Shown here piece after piece: positions 20,225 to 27,311 of a stretch of 43,359 bases of DNA. Both the position numbers and the translations under genes were made by a program. This DNA comes from Cyanobium sp. CACIAM 14. GTDB taxonomy: Bacteria > Cyanobacteriota > Cyanobacteriia > PCC-6307 > Cyanobiaceae. Positions within the stretch are counted from its first letter, which is position 1. Every line of letters begins with the position of its first letter. The stretch spans positions 1 through 43,359 of the forward strand of contig JMRP01000024.1 of NCBI GenBank assembly GCA_000708525.1. The letters are read 5' to 3'. The notes under the pieces are model-generated. The model made no database searches and had not been told where the DNA came from. It saw nothing but the letters and a program-made list of their open reading frames with translations.

Positions 20225-20257
20225 GGATTGGCACTCTCATCGTCGGAGTGCCAATCC
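20225..20257. promoter_or_regulatory. CIRCE-like element (candidate HrcA operator)
   Basis: Perfect 12-base arms GGATTGGCACTC (20225-20236) and GAGTGCCAATCC (20246-20257) are separated by exactly nine bases. The CIRCE consensus is TTAGCACTC-N9-GAGTGCTAA. Here the core GCACTC-N9-GAGTGC is exact, with one symmetrical change (A to G and its partner) in each arm. It lies 87-119 bases upstream of the 118-aa gene on the minus strand and 66 bases after the aroG stop. A transcript hairpin for aroG is an alternative, but there is no T-tract on the minus strand. Confidence 0.65.
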
Positions 20258-20322
20258 TGCCGGGCGGGCAAGGCCCCGGCGGAGCCAATCCACTCATTGC
20301 CGGACGGAGCCACGCCCGGAAA

Positions 20323-21396
20323 TCAGGCCAGGGCAAGGGTTCGGGCCTGAGCTTGTTTCACGGCATCGGCGAGTTCAACGAGCAGATCCAGCGTCGTGGC
20401 CAGATCGATGCAGGCATCGGTGATGCTCTGGCCGTAGGTGAGGGAGGAGAGGTCGGCCGAAATCTTCTGATTTCCTTCCACCAGATGGCTCTCCAGCATC
20501 ACCCCCATGACGTGGATCGAGCCGCCCCTCACTTGTTCGGCCACCTGACGCAGCACCTCCCCCTGGCGTCGGTAGTCCTTGTTGGAGTTGCCGTGGCTGC
20601 AGTCCACCATCAGCCGGGCCGGCAGTCCATCGCGGGCCAGCTGGGCCGCGGCCGCCTCCACCGCCTCGGCGTGGTAGTTCGTGCCGTTCTTGCCCCCCCG
20701 CAGCACCAGATGGCCGTCGGGGTTGCCGGTGGTCGACACGATGGCGGCATGGCCGTCCTTGTTGATGCCCAGGAAATGGTGCGGGCGCGCGGCCGCCTCC
20801 ATCGCGTTGATGGCGGTGGTGACGCTGCCGTCGGTGCCGTTCTTGAAGCCGATCGGCATCGACAGTCCCGAGGCCATCTCCCGGTGGGTCTGGCTTTCGG
20901 TGGTGCGGGCTCCGATGGCGGTCCAGCTGATCAGGTCGGCGATGTACTGGGGCACCACCGGATCGAGCAGTTCGGTGGCTGCCGGCAGGCCGATCTCGGC
21001 CAGGTGCAGCAGCAGCGCGCGGGCCCGCCGCAGGCCGGTGTTGATGTCGTAGCTGCCGTCGAGGTGGGGGTCGTTGATCAGCCCCTTCCAGCCCACGGTG
21101 GTGCGCGGTTTCTCGAAGTAGACCCGCATCACCACCTCCAGTGCATCGCGGTGGCGGCGGTGGGCCTGGGCGATGGCGTCGGCATACTCCCTGGCGGCGG
21201 CCACGTCGTGGACCGAGCAGGGCCCGACGATCACCAGCAGCCGCTGGTCGCCGGCGTGCAGGATCGCCTTGATCCGCTCCCTGGCCTGCTGGACGGTGCG
21301 GGCGGCGGCCTCGGTGATCGGCAGCTCGCGATGCAGCACCGCCGGCGGCACCAGGGGTCGGGTCTCCACCACGTGGAGGTCGGAGGTGGGGATCAT
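20323..21396 (-). CDS. aroG: 3-deoxy-7-phosphoheptulonate (DAHP) synthase, AroG type
   Basis: A 357-aa type I-alpha enzyme for the first step of the shikimate pathway: phosphoenolpyruvate plus erythrose-4-P gives DAHP. Motifs: LLVIVGPCSVHD, MRVYFEKPRTTVGWKGLINDP, LPAATELLDP, IGARTTESQTHREMASGLS, GFKNGTDGS, LRGGKNGTNY and DCSHGNSNKD. These cover the PEP/E4P and metal ligands. The length is like E. coli AroG/AroF/AroH (about 350). Which amino acid inhibits it cannot be told. The ATG at 21396 gives the family N-terminus; the longer frame is Arg/Pro-rich. It lies 64 bases after cobA on the same strand and may be co-transcribed with it. Confidence 0.95.
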   Translation of the reverse strand: MIPTSDLHVVETRPLVPPAVLHRELPITEAAARTVQQARERIKAILHAGDQRLLVIVGPCSVHDVAAAREYADAIAQAHRRHRDALEVVMRVYFEKPRTTVGWKGLINDPHLDGSYDINTGLRRARALLLHLAEIGLPAATELLDPVVPQYIADLISWTAIGARTTESQTHREMASGLSMPIGFKNGTDGSVTTAINAMEAAARPHHFLGINKDGHAAIVSTTGNPDGHLVLRGGKNGTNYHAEAVEAAAAQLARDGLPARLMVDCSHGNSNKDYRRQGEVLRQVAEQVRGGSIHVMGVMLESHLVEGNQKISADLSSLTYGQSITDACIDLATTLDLLVELADAVKQAQARTLALA

Positions 21397-21460
21397 GGAC
21401 CGGCGACGACGACGGGAGCGAAAGATCCACCCTAGGGGCGTCCCTGACGGCGGCTCCGGC

Positions 21461-22255
21461 TCAGAAGGGGATCGGCATCTCGGCATCGGCGGGGACGGGG
21501 GCACAGGCGGCCACCCGCTCCGCCACCACAGCGCCGATCACCACGACCGACGGGGAGCGCAGATCCTCGCTCCGGACCTTCTCGGCCAGTTCCGCCAGGG
21601 GGGCCAGCAGCAGCCGCTGCCCCTTCACCGTTCCCTGCTGGATGACGGCGGTGGGGGTGTCCGGGGCCAGGCCGCCGGCGAGCAGTTCGTCGCGGATCGC
21701 CGCCAGGTTGTGCAGGCCCATGTAGATCACCAGGCCGTCGCAGCAGCGGGCCAGGCCCCGCCAGTCGACCCCCGGGCGAGCCTTGTCGATCTCCTCGTGG
21801 CCAGTGACGAAGGTGACGCTGGAGCCGGCCCGCCGGTGGGTGACGGGGATCCCCGCGTAGGCCGGCGCCGCGATGCCCGCGGTCACCCCCGGCACCACCT
21901 CCACGGGGATGCCCCGCGCGGCCAGGTGGGCGGCCTCCTCGCCGCCGCGGCCGAACAGGAAGGGATCCCCTCCCTTGAGGCGCACGATCGTGCGGTGCCG
22001 GCCGGCCAGTTCCGCCAGCACGGCGTTGGTGGCGCCCTGGGGCACGGAATGGTGACCCCGGCGCTTGCCGACGAAGTGGCGCTCGCAGTGCGCCGGCACC
22101 AGGTCGAGGAGCGCCCGAGGCACCAGCGCGTCGTGGACCAGGGCGTCGCAGGTTCTCAGCAGCCGATGGGCCCGCAGGGTGAGCAGTTCCGGGTCACCGG
22201 GGCCAGCGCCCACCAGATAGACGGTGCCAGGAGTCCCGGGTCCGGGAACCGTCAC
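21461..22255 (-). CDS. cobA: Uroporphyrinogen-III C-methyltransferase
   Basis: A 264-aa SAM-dependent enzyme that adds two methyl groups to uroporphyrinogen III to make precorrin-2, the branch point to siroheme and cobalamin. Motifs: VYLVGAGPGDPELLTLRA, VRLKGGDPFLFGRGGEE, VPGVTAGIAAPAYAGIPVTHR and the loop TGHEE. The length equals single-domain CobA/SumT, without a CysG-type oxidase/ferrochelatase part. The GTG start overlaps the stop of the upstream SirB-like gene (GTGA), so the two are coupled. Nearby nirA needs siroheme, which explains the location. Confidence 0.95.
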   Translation of the reverse strand: MTVPGPGTPGTVYLVGAGPGDPELLTLRAHRLLRTCDALVHDALVPRALLDLVPAHCERHFVGKRRGHHSVPQGATNAVLAELAGRHRTIVRLKGGDPFLFGRGGEEAAHLAARGIPVEVVPGVTAGIAAPAYAGIPVTHRRAGSSVTFVTGHEEIDKARPGVDWRGLARCCDGLVIYMGLHNLAAIRDELLAGGLAPDTPTAVIQQGTVKGQRLLLAPLAELAEKVRSEDLRSPSVVVIGAVVAERVAACAPVPADAEMPIPF

Positions 22256-23586
22256 GGCAGATCCTCCAGGGCCTGGAGCAGCAGGTCGCGGAATCGCGGC
22301 CGCTGCAGCAGGGGGGGACCGAGCCGCTCTGCCAGGGAGTCGGTGAGCCGGTTGGCGGCCAGGGCCAGCGGCAGGACGGCCTGGTGCATCGGCAGCTGGG
22401 GGACCTCCGGGTGGGGAGCACTGTATGGAGCGGGCCGGCAGGCGGCCCCGGTGACGGCGCTGAGGTGAGCCAGATAGCGCGCCCCCAGGGGCCCCTCGAG
22501 CGGGTGATGCAGGAGCACGGCGGGCTCCCGGTCGGGGGATCGCGCCGCCAGATCCGCCACCTCGGCCGCCAGGGCGCGCTGCCACGCCGGCCAGGCCCCG
22601 AGGAACGGCAGCCGCCGCAGCGGTGCGCAGGCCAGCCACGCCGCGGCGATGGCGGCCAGATCCCGGCGCACATGGCCGCCTGGCAGCAGGAAGAGCGGCA
22701 CCAGCGTCAGCCCTCCGGGGGACGCCGGCAGCCGGGGGGGCCGCTCGGCGGTGAGGGCCTGCAGGCGGACCGGTGCGTCGCGGCGGAGCTCCAGTTCCTT
22801 CGCCAGCGCGCGCAGTTCCCCGGGGATGCTGCCTCCCGCCCGCCCGTGCACCACCAGCAGCAGGGGGGCGGCCGGCAGTCGGGCCAGGCGCCGCTCCAGC
22901 CGTGAGGCGACCGCGGGATCCAGCGGTTCCCTGGCCAGCTGACGCAACGTGCCCCGGGCCGCCGGCAGGCGGGCCAGCAGATCCACCGCCCCTTCGGCGA
23001 GCCGGGGATCCAGATCACCGGCCAGCCCGCGGAGAGCCTGCCGCAGCGGCGCCCGGGGCCAGGCGCTCAGGCCCACGGCCAGACCCTCCAGGGCCGCCCG
23101 CCGCAGCCGCGCCGGGCCCGGTGCCAGGGCCAGCCGGCGCAGCCGGGCGAAGTCGGCCGGATCCCGCTGATGGCCCAGCAGCGGCAGCAGCAGGGCCTGC
23201 CGCTCAACCGGGGCGCCCTGGCCGTCAGCGGCAGGGAGTGGCTGATCCAGGGCCTGGCGCAGGAGCGCGGCGGCGTGCGGATCGCGCCGCAGGGCGATCC
23301 CGTCGGCCAGCTCCGGCCGTCGCTCCGGGGCCGTGAGCCACCACGCCAGCAGCCTCTGGGCGGCGGCGGCCTCGAAACGCTCGGCCAGGACGGCAATCAG
23401 ATCGCCGTGGGGCTCGAGCGCGCCGCTCTCCAGCTCCCGCAGCCAAGGATCAGGATCCAGCACGGGCGAAGCCCTCAGACGCCGCAGCCACGGCGAGCGC
23501 TCGACGCTGCCCGGCGGGGGCAGCGCCGCAGGCCGCAGGTCGCTGGAGGCCGGGGGATCCAGAGGAGCGGGGACGCGGGTCTTCAC
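22252..23586 (-). CDS. SirB/CbiX-like chelatase domain with long helical-repeat N-terminus
   Basis: A 444-aa protein. The C-terminal half begins PLLLVVHGRAGGSIPGELRALAKEL at about residue 241 and has LVPLFLLPGGHVRRDLAAI near 295-313. His247 and His305 match the metal-binding His pair of CbiX/SirB chelatases, which insert iron or cobalt into sirohydrochlorin. The N-terminal 240 residues are Ala/Leu/Arg-rich repeated helices that look like HEAT-type repeats; I cannot assign a function. Typical short SirB proteins are 120-150 residues and long ones near 260-300, so the extension is unusual. With CobA it could supply siroheme for NirA. The start is GTG with GGGAG nine bases upstream. Confidence 0.75.
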   Translation of the reverse strand: MKTRVPAPLDPPASSDLRPAALPPPGSVERSPWLRRLRASPVLDPDPWLRELESGALEPHGDLIAVLAERFEAAAAQRLLAWWLTAPERRPELADGIALRRDPHAAALLRQALDQPLPAADGQGAPVERQALLLPLLGHQRDPADFARLRRLALAPGPARLRRAALEGLAVGLSAWPRAPLRQALRGLAGDLDPRLAEGAVDLLARLPAARGTLRQLAREPLDPAVASRLERRLARLPAAPLLLVVHGRAGGSIPGELRALAKELELRRDAPVRLQALTAERPPRLPASPGGLTLVPLFLLPGGHVRRDLAAIAAAWLACAPLRRLPFLGAWPAWQRALAAEVADLAARSPDREPAVLLHHPLEGPLGARYLAHLSAVTGAACRPAPYSAPHPEVPQLPMHQAVLPLALAANRLTDSLAERLGPPLLQRPRFRDLLLQALEDLP

Positions 23587-23606
23587 GATGGCACTCCCGG
23601 AAAATG

Positions 23607-23620
23607 GTTACGAGCGATAC
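23607..23620 (-). promoter_or_regulatory. Weak NtcA-like box near the sirB-like/cobA operon
   Basis: On the minus strand: GTA-N8-AAC with spacer TCGCTCGT. It is the same variant seen at nirA. It lies only 20 bases before the GTG start, and the expected -10 position falls inside the coding region, so activation in the usual way does not fit. It may be chance or may act differently. Confidence 0.2.
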
Positions 23621-23780
23621 GTTTTATGTGGGTCCGCGGGTCTGGCCGGAGCGCCGGACTATCAAGGATGGACAGACGATGCGCGGGGCTGGGGGAATGA
23701 GCCGGAGAGGGGCAGCGGACGGCCGGGTCCGCACACCGGGCGGAGCACGACGCGGAACGGACACGACAACGGACACGACC

Positions 23781-24134
23781 ATGACGGCGAAGGAGCGTCA
23801 GCTGCTCTTCCTGCTGGTGCGTCAGCTGAGCGAGGCGCAGTTCGTCCGGGCCGACCGCCTGCGCAGCGACCGTCTCTGGCAGGAGGTCGGGGCGCTGGGA
23901 TTCGACCCCGACCTCGTCCTGTCCCTCCTGTACGGCGGTCACGACCCGGCGGAGCCCGGGGTGCTGGACGATCTCGAGGCCTGCCTGCAGGCACAGGCTG
24001 CGGCGGCCGGGCCGCGGCAGGCCCGCCGACCCACGGGCTTCCGCTGGGGCTGGGGCCTCAAACGGCGCCGGCCCGCCGCCGCGCACCGAAGTGCTCCACC
24101 AGCAGCGACTCCAGCACGTCAGGGAGTTCGCTGA
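23781..24134 (+). CDS. Uncharacterised 117-aa protein, possibly conserved in cyanobacteria
   Basis: Unknown function. The ATG at 23781 starts MTAKERQLLFLLVRQLSEAQFVRADRLRSDRLWQEVG, an amphipathic helical, protein-like sequence. LGFDPDLVLSLLYGGHDPAEPGVLDDLEACLQAQ follows. After about residue 85 it becomes Arg/Ala/Pro-rich and overlaps the 3' end of nirA by 77 bases on the other strand, so the real product may be valued mainly for its first 85 residues. No membrane segment or signal is seen. Earlier in-frame starts (23679, 23697) give low-complexity extensions. It sits between the divergent sirB-like gene and nirA. Confidence 0.5.
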   Translation: MTAKERQLLFLLVRQLSEAQFVRADRLRSDRLWQEVGALGFDPDLVLSLLYGGHDPAEPGVLDDLEACLQAQAAAAGPRQARRPTGFRWGWGLKRRRPAAAHRSAPPAATPARQGVR

Positions 24135-25680
24135 GGGGCACCCCCTTGTGGTGCAGCTCGGCCAGGCGGGGGTCGGAGCCCATGGAGCCGCCCAGGAAGA
24201 TCCTGGCGGCCTCCACCATCTGGCCCTCGTGGCGCGCCTTGGCCCCCATCAGGCCGATCTGCCCCATGTAGGGCTGGCCGCAGGCGTTGGGACAGCCCGT
24301 CCAGTGGGTGCGCACGGCGTGGGGCAGCTCCAGCCGCCGCTCCAGTTCCTCCACCACCGCCTGGGCGGTGCTCTTGGTGTGGATGAGGGCGAAGCTGCAG
24401 TAGCGGTTGCCGGTGCAGCTCACCGCCTCGGCCTCCAGGGGGCCCGGCTGCAGGCGGAACCGCTGCAGCAGCGGCTCGGCCCGCAGGGCCTCGAGGCGTT
24501 CGCCGCCGATGTCAGGGATCACGACGTTCTGGCTTTCCGTGAGCCGCAGTTCGCCGCTGCCGTAACTCCTTGAGAGATGGGCCAGCCCCGCCATGCCGGC
24601 GGCATCCAGGCGGCCCATGGGCACATGCAGGCCCGCCCAGTGGAGCCCGGCCTGCTTCTGGGGATGGAGGCCGCAGACGTCGCGGGGGGCGCGGCCGACC
24701 AGATGGCTGCCGTCATGCGGCAGCACGGCGGCGGTCGCTTCGGCACCGGCCAGGGCTGCGAACTCCGCCAGCACCCGCTCCCGGTAGGCCTCCAGACCAA
24801 GGGCGTCGATCAGGTACATCACCCGGCTGCGGTTGCGGGCCTCGCGGCTGCCCTCCCGTTCGAACTGACGCAGCACGGCGAGGCTGAAGTCGGCCAGGTG
24901 CTGCCCGGGCAGCCAGAGGCCAAGCGGAATCGCCAGTTCGTTGCGCTGGGCCGAGAAGAAGCCCCCCACCATCACCGTGAAGCCCAGCGACCCCTCACGG
25001 ATGGCCGGCAGGAAGGCCAGATCGTTGTGCAGCAGGAAGCTGTCGGGGGCACCCCCCACCGCCACGTTGAACTTGCGCGGCAGGTTGCGGGGCCCGCCGG
25101 GGCCGAGCAGCCGCGCCTGGATGGCCTGCACCAGCGGGCGGGTGTCGACGAACTCCTCCGGATCGATGCCCGCCAGGGGATTGCCCGTCACGTTGCGGGG
25201 ATTGTCATGGCCCGACTGACGGCTGGTGAGCCCCATCGCGTTCAGGCTGACGAGCAGCGGCGCCATGTCCTCCAAAAGCAGACCTCGGAGCTGCAGGTTC
25301 TGGCGCGTGGTGATGTCGGCGCTGCCGTGCTCGCCGCAGCGGTCGACGACGTCGGCCAGCCCCTCGAGCTGATCGGCGTCGAGCAGGCCGTTGGGCAGAC
25401 GCAGGCGCACCATGAAGCGCCCGGGGGTGACCGGCCGGAAGAAGATGCCGAGCCACTTGAGATGGATCGTGAGCGTGGCCTCGTCGAGGGACTCCCAACC
25501 CTGGTGGGCCAGTTCCTCCAGGCGGGGCTCCAGGTCGAGGCCGCAGTAGGCGGCCTTGGCCTGCTCGATCCTGTTGCCGGTGCTGTTGGCCGTCGCTCCT
25601 GCGGACGACGGAAGTGCAGCAGCGACGGCGGGGGAACCCGACGCGGGCGGGGCGTGCGGAGGGGAATCGGGAAGAGACAT
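24058..25680 (-). CDS. nirA: Ferredoxin-nitrite reductase
   Basis: A 540-aa enzyme that reduces nitrite to ammonium with six electrons from photosynthetic ferredoxin. The siroheme/[4Fe-4S] ligands are Cys422 and Cys428 (SCTGNRYCSFA) and Cys463 and Cys467 (TGCPNACGQ). Upstream half: ADITTRQNLQLRG, LTSRQSGHDNPRNVTGNP and PRKFNVAVGG, typical of plant-type nitrite reductases. The N-terminal 35 residues are Pro/Ala/Ser-rich and not conserved in type, making it about 30 longer than usual. It is divergent from the TrpD-like gene. An NtcA-type promoter lies 70-115 bases upstream. Confidence 0.97.
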   Translation of the reverse strand: MSLPDSPPHAPPASGSPAVAAALPSSAGATANSTGNRIEQAKAAYCGLDLEPRLEELAHQGWESLDEATLTIHLKWLGIFFRPVTPGRFMVRLRLPNGLLDADQLEGLADVVDRCGEHGSADITTRQNLQLRGLLLEDMAPLLVSLNAMGLTSRQSGHDNPRNVTGNPLAGIDPEEFVDTRPLVQAIQARLLGPGGPRNLPRKFNVAVGGAPDSFLLHNDLAFLPAIREGSLGFTVMVGGFFSAQRNELAIPLGLWLPGQHLADFSLAVLRQFEREGSREARNRSRVMYLIDALGLEAYRERVLAEFAALAGAEATAAVLPHDGSHLVGRAPRDVCGLHPQKQAGLHWAGLHVPMGRLDAAGMAGLAHLSRSYGSGELRLTESQNVVIPDIGGERLEALRAEPLLQRFRLQPGPLEAEAVSCTGNRYCSFALIHTKSTAQAVVEELERRLELPHAVRTHWTGCPNACGQPYMGQIGLMGAKARHEGQMVEAARIFLGGSMGSDPRLAELHHKGVPLSELPDVLESLLVEHFGARRRAGAV

Positions 25681-25749
25681 CGATCGCGGACACAGGAACG
25701 GAAGCCCCCGGAAGTCCCGGGGCCCTTGCGGCCGGTTCGCTCTTCGGAT

Positions 25750-26961
25750 GTGAGTATTGAGGACGGGTCCATTCCTTTCCTGTTGCCTTCGCTACCGGAA
25801 TCTGCACGCGACACGGCTGCACGCGACACGGCCTTGCAGGCGGAAGGCCCCGCTCAGCCGACACCGCAGAGCCATGGCTCGCAGGCGAGCGCCCTCCCGG
25901 GCCTCGATCGGCGCCAGCAGCGGCTCGCCGCCCTCGGACCGCAGCGGGCCCGCTTCCGCGAGCTGATCGGCAAGGTGGGCAGCGGGGAGCACACCAGCAC
26001 CGGCCTGGAGCGCAACGAGGCGCGCGAGGCCATGGAGCTGATGCTGGGCGGCACGCTCCCGGGGGCCCAGCTGGCCGCCTTTCTGATCGCCCACCGCATC
26101 CGCCGGCCCACCCCCCCGGAACTGACCGGCATGCTCGAGGCCTACCGCGCCCGTGGGCCGGTGCTCGAGACCCCTGGGCGCCGGCCCCTCTGCTTCTCCG
26201 TTCCCTACGACGGCCGCGGCCGCACCGCCCCGCTTCTGCCGTTGCTGGCCCTGTGCCTGGCGTCCGCCGATCAACCGGTGGTGCTGCACGGCGGCGATCC
26301 GATGCCGGTGAAGTACGGCGTCACCCTGGCCGAGCTGTTCGCCGCCCTGGGCATCGAATGGCGCGGCCTCAGCCTGGGAGAGGTGCAGCAGCGACTCGAC
26401 CGGCATGGGCTGGCCCTGACCCACCAGCCCGACCACTTCCCTGCCGCCGAGGCCCTGGTGGAGGTCCGCGATCTGATCGGCAAGCGCCCGCCGGTGGCGA
26501 GCCTGGAGCTGCTTTGGACGCCCCATCGCGGCCCCCACCGGCTGGTCAGCGGGTTCGTCCATCCCCCCACCGAGGCCCGGGCCTGGGAGGCCCTGGCCGG
26601 CATCGGCGAGACGGACATCCTGACGATCAAGGGGCTGGAGGGCTCCACCGACCTGCCCACCACCCGCGCCGGCATCACCGCCCGGGTCCGCGACGGGGAG
26701 GTGGAGCGCCTGCTGCTGCATCCCCGCGACCACGGCATCAGCGCCGCGGAGGTGTCCTGGAACGGTCTGGCGCACTGGCGTGAGCAGGCCCTGGAGGCGC
26801 TGCGCGGCGAGGGCCCCCTGGCCGAGCCGCTGCTCTGGAACCTGGGGGCACAGCTGTTTCTGGCCGATCGCTTCACGGATCTGCCCGCAGCCCTGGATCA
26901 GGCGCGAGCCCTGCTGCTGGCCCGCTGCGGCGAACGGCTGCGCCGGGAACTGGCGCCCTGA
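25750..26961 (+). CDS. TrpD2-like (anthranilate phosphoribosyltransferase family) protein
   Basis: About 403 residues. The helical N-domain of the TrpD fold is visible as FRELIGKVGSGEHTSTGLERNEAREAMELMLGGTLPGAQLAAFLIAHRIRRPTPPELTGMLEAYR (residues 73-137). The catalytic domain has HGGDPMPVKYGVTLAELFAALGI and KGLEGSTDLPTTRAGITARV. The PRPP-binding loop GTGGD of true TrpD is replaced by PYDGRGR, so tryptophan synthesis is unlikely. The closest described relatives are the YbiB/TrpD2 type, some of which bind nucleic acid. The start is uncertain: GTG 25750 overlaps the nirA promoter, and TTG at 25783 or 25834 are alternatives. It sits between nirA and nrtA. Confidence 0.82.
   Translation: MSIEDGSIPFLLPSLPESARDTAARDTALQAEGPAQPTPQSHGSQASALPGLDRRQQRLAALGPQRARFRELIGKVGSGEHTSTGLERNEAREAMELMLGGTLPGAQLAAFLIAHRIRRPTPPELTGMLEAYRARGPVLETPGRRPLCFSVPYDGRGRTAPLLPLLALCLASADQPVVLHGGDPMPVKYGVTLAELFAALGIEWRGLSLGEVQQRLDRHGLALTHQPDHFPAAEALVEVRDLIGKRPPVASLELLWTPHRGPHRLVSGFVHPPTEARAWEALAGIGETDILTIKGLEGSTDLPTTRAGITARVRDGEVERLLLHPRDHGISAAEVSWNGLAHWREQALEALRGEGPLAEPLLWNLGAQLFLADRFTDLPAALDQARALLLARCGERLRRELAP
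25753..25795 (-). promoter_or_regulatory. NtcA-type promoter of nirA
   Basis: On the minus strand GTA-GCGAAGGC-AAC (25795-25782) is followed after 23 bases by AATACT (25758-25753). The NtcA-activated consensus is GTA-N8-TAC, N22-23, TA-N3-T, so each box differs by one base. The RNA start would be near 25746 with a leader of about 65 bases. Confidence 0.6.
25804..25833. repeat. 15-base tandem duplication at the start of the TrpD2-like gene
   Basis: Two copies of GCACGCGACACGGC(T/C), differing in the last base. If translated they repeat the pentapeptide ARDTA. It lies just past the nirA NtcA box. Confidence 0.7.
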
Positions 26962-27311
26962 GGGGAGGAGCGCAGGAAAGTTTTTGTAACGAAAGCCACG
27001 GACGCTGGCCGGATCCGCATGGTTCTGTTGCGTGGTCGGCAAGCCTGAGCGCCGACGCTTGCCATTGCCGCGGACGCTTCGTTGTGAAGCCCGGCAGTTC
27101 GCTGGTCGGTCGCTCTCCATCCGCCAGCCCACTCCCACGCCGCCCATCCGGACGCCGCCCACCCGCAGTCCGCCTGCCAGGTCCGCATCGCTCGCCACCG
27201 CGGCTCCGGCCGGGGGTAAGACCTCGGTCTGGACGGCAGCGGCCGGGCCCAACGTCCCGTTCCCGTTCAGGCGGCAGACCGCCGCCACGCTCCGCTCATC
27301 GAATTCCCTCC
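26962..27311 (+). promoter_or_regulatory. nrtA upstream region with NtcA-type promoter
   Basis: A 350-base gap. At 26986-26999 GTA-ACGAAAGC-CAC, preceded by a T-run, matches the NtcA box with one change in the second half. TTCTGT 23 bases on (27023-27028) is a weak -10. The RNA start would be about 27035, leaving a leader near 277 bases, long enough to hold further control, though no riboswitch fold was recognised. The rest is GC-rich without a convincing ORF. Confidence 0.55.
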
